DNA from: Eremophila alpestris peregrina | Lineage: Eukaryota; Chordata; Aves; Passeriformes; Alaudidae | Length of the DNA stretch: 64,000 nt | NCBI GenBank assembly: GCA_009792885.1 | Contig: WMCF01000029.1 | Span: 4,606,000-4,669,999 of the forward strand | Direction: 5' to 3' | Shown: positions 63,301 through 64,000 of the stretch, piece by piece | Layout: every line of letters begins with the position of its first letter | Numbering within the stretch: the stretch's first letter is position 1 | The notes under the pieces: generated by a model | The model's database searches: none | Told to the model about the DNA's origin: nothing | What the model saw: only the letters and a program-made list of their open reading frames with translations | Program-made: the position numbers and the translations under genes

Positions 63301-64000
63301 ACTGATGGTCCCTTGGATAAGTGCCCATTTGATAGCAAGTAGAAGAAAAGGGACTCATTATCTTTTGTGGGGCACCAGTGATATTTTAACCTCCTTCAAT
63401 AACTACCAGACTCTGCAGGTTTGCAGCAGGTAGGTGCTGATTTACTTGGAACAGGTAAAGATCTGTACCCCTGGTCTGCAGTGCCCCAGAGTCCTGTGAC
63501 ACAGCAGCCCATGGCTCTGTGGTCCCCAGGGGAACACGGATCATGCACACTACAGGAATAACTGTGATGTTCACAAGGTGGTGTCTTCATCCAGTTCAGA
63601 GTCCCAGCTTTTGTGTTGTGTAAAGAGCTGCAGTCCTCAGCACATCTACAGTGAATGCAGAGCCAAGCACACACTGTGTAGGAAGTACCTGCAGCTTTGC
63701 ACAGAGGCAAACCTGGAAAGCCAAAGGCCATGTTCTGGTACCCTCCTTGGCCAGTCATATTTACTGGAACCAGCTGCTGTGGAGCCCTGAACACCCTCAG
63801 CCATGTGAGAGCCTCTCCACTGCCCTGTCAGGAGAAAGAAATGCATTGCACAAGGTCAAGTGGGAAGTCTGTGGCAAGATAAGGAATTGAACCATCTTCC
63901 AAGTGTCAAGCATTGGACAGCTTTTCCTTTGGCTGTGGGTCCCTTCTTCCATGGACATCTTGTCCATTGAATTGGATCTTTTAAACGAACAACACACACC

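Noticed and set aside
1..64000. CRISPR array, tRNA/rRNA genes, endogenous retrovirus
   Set aside because: No regularly spaced direct repeats, no tRNA-like A/B boxes, no rRNA core sequence and no LTR pair or retroviral coding motifs were seen on either strand.

Overview
This window is vertebrate nuclear DNA, almost certainly from a bird. The evidence is GT-AG spliced genes with small exons, truncated CR1 LINE copies (one still carrying the 8-bp-type terminal repeat tail), low repeat density, and compact introns. The species cannot be read from the sequence; a passerine or another neoavian bird is a guess.

Two complete protein-coding genes can be reconstructed exon by exon, both on the minus strand. 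LYSMD2 has three coding exons (14456 down to 3852) and encodes an intact 195-residue LysM-domain protein. Its first exon lies in a CpG island at about 14.2-14.8 kb, and its candidate poly(A) signals are at about 3.66 and 3.15 kb. TMOD2 (neuronal tropomodulin) has nine coding exons (56633 down to 37578) and encodes an intact 351-residue pointed-end actin-capping protein. All eight TMOD2 introns and both LYSMD2 introns have GT-AG ends, and all reading frames join without error.

Layout. 1-3.1 kb: no supported gene; a 58-bp minisatellite at 1.2-1.5 kb and a possible poly(A) site of a plus-strand gene lying off the left edge. 3.1-14.5 kb: LYSMD2. 14.8-34.1 kb: intergenic, with CR1 fragments, a 68-base A run and short tandem repeats. 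34.1-37.6 kb: probable TMOD2 3' untranslated region. 37.6-56.7 kb: TMOD2 coding exons and introns. 56.7-64 kb: region upstream of the first TMOD2 coding exon, with a CRE/CACCC/TATA-like candidate promoter at about 63.2 kb.

The two genes are not known to act in one pathway; they are long-standing neighbours in vertebrate genomes. The most interesting observations are (i) an (AGC)10 repeat directly against the TMOD2 start codon, inside an overlapping upstream ORF that reads it as ten serines; (ii) the same-strand arrangement of LYSMD2 and TMOD2, which as I recall are head-to-head in human; (iii) the TATA/CRE candidate promoter; and (iv) a perfect 15-bp-arm palindrome in a TMOD2 intron. I see no novel multi-gene system here.
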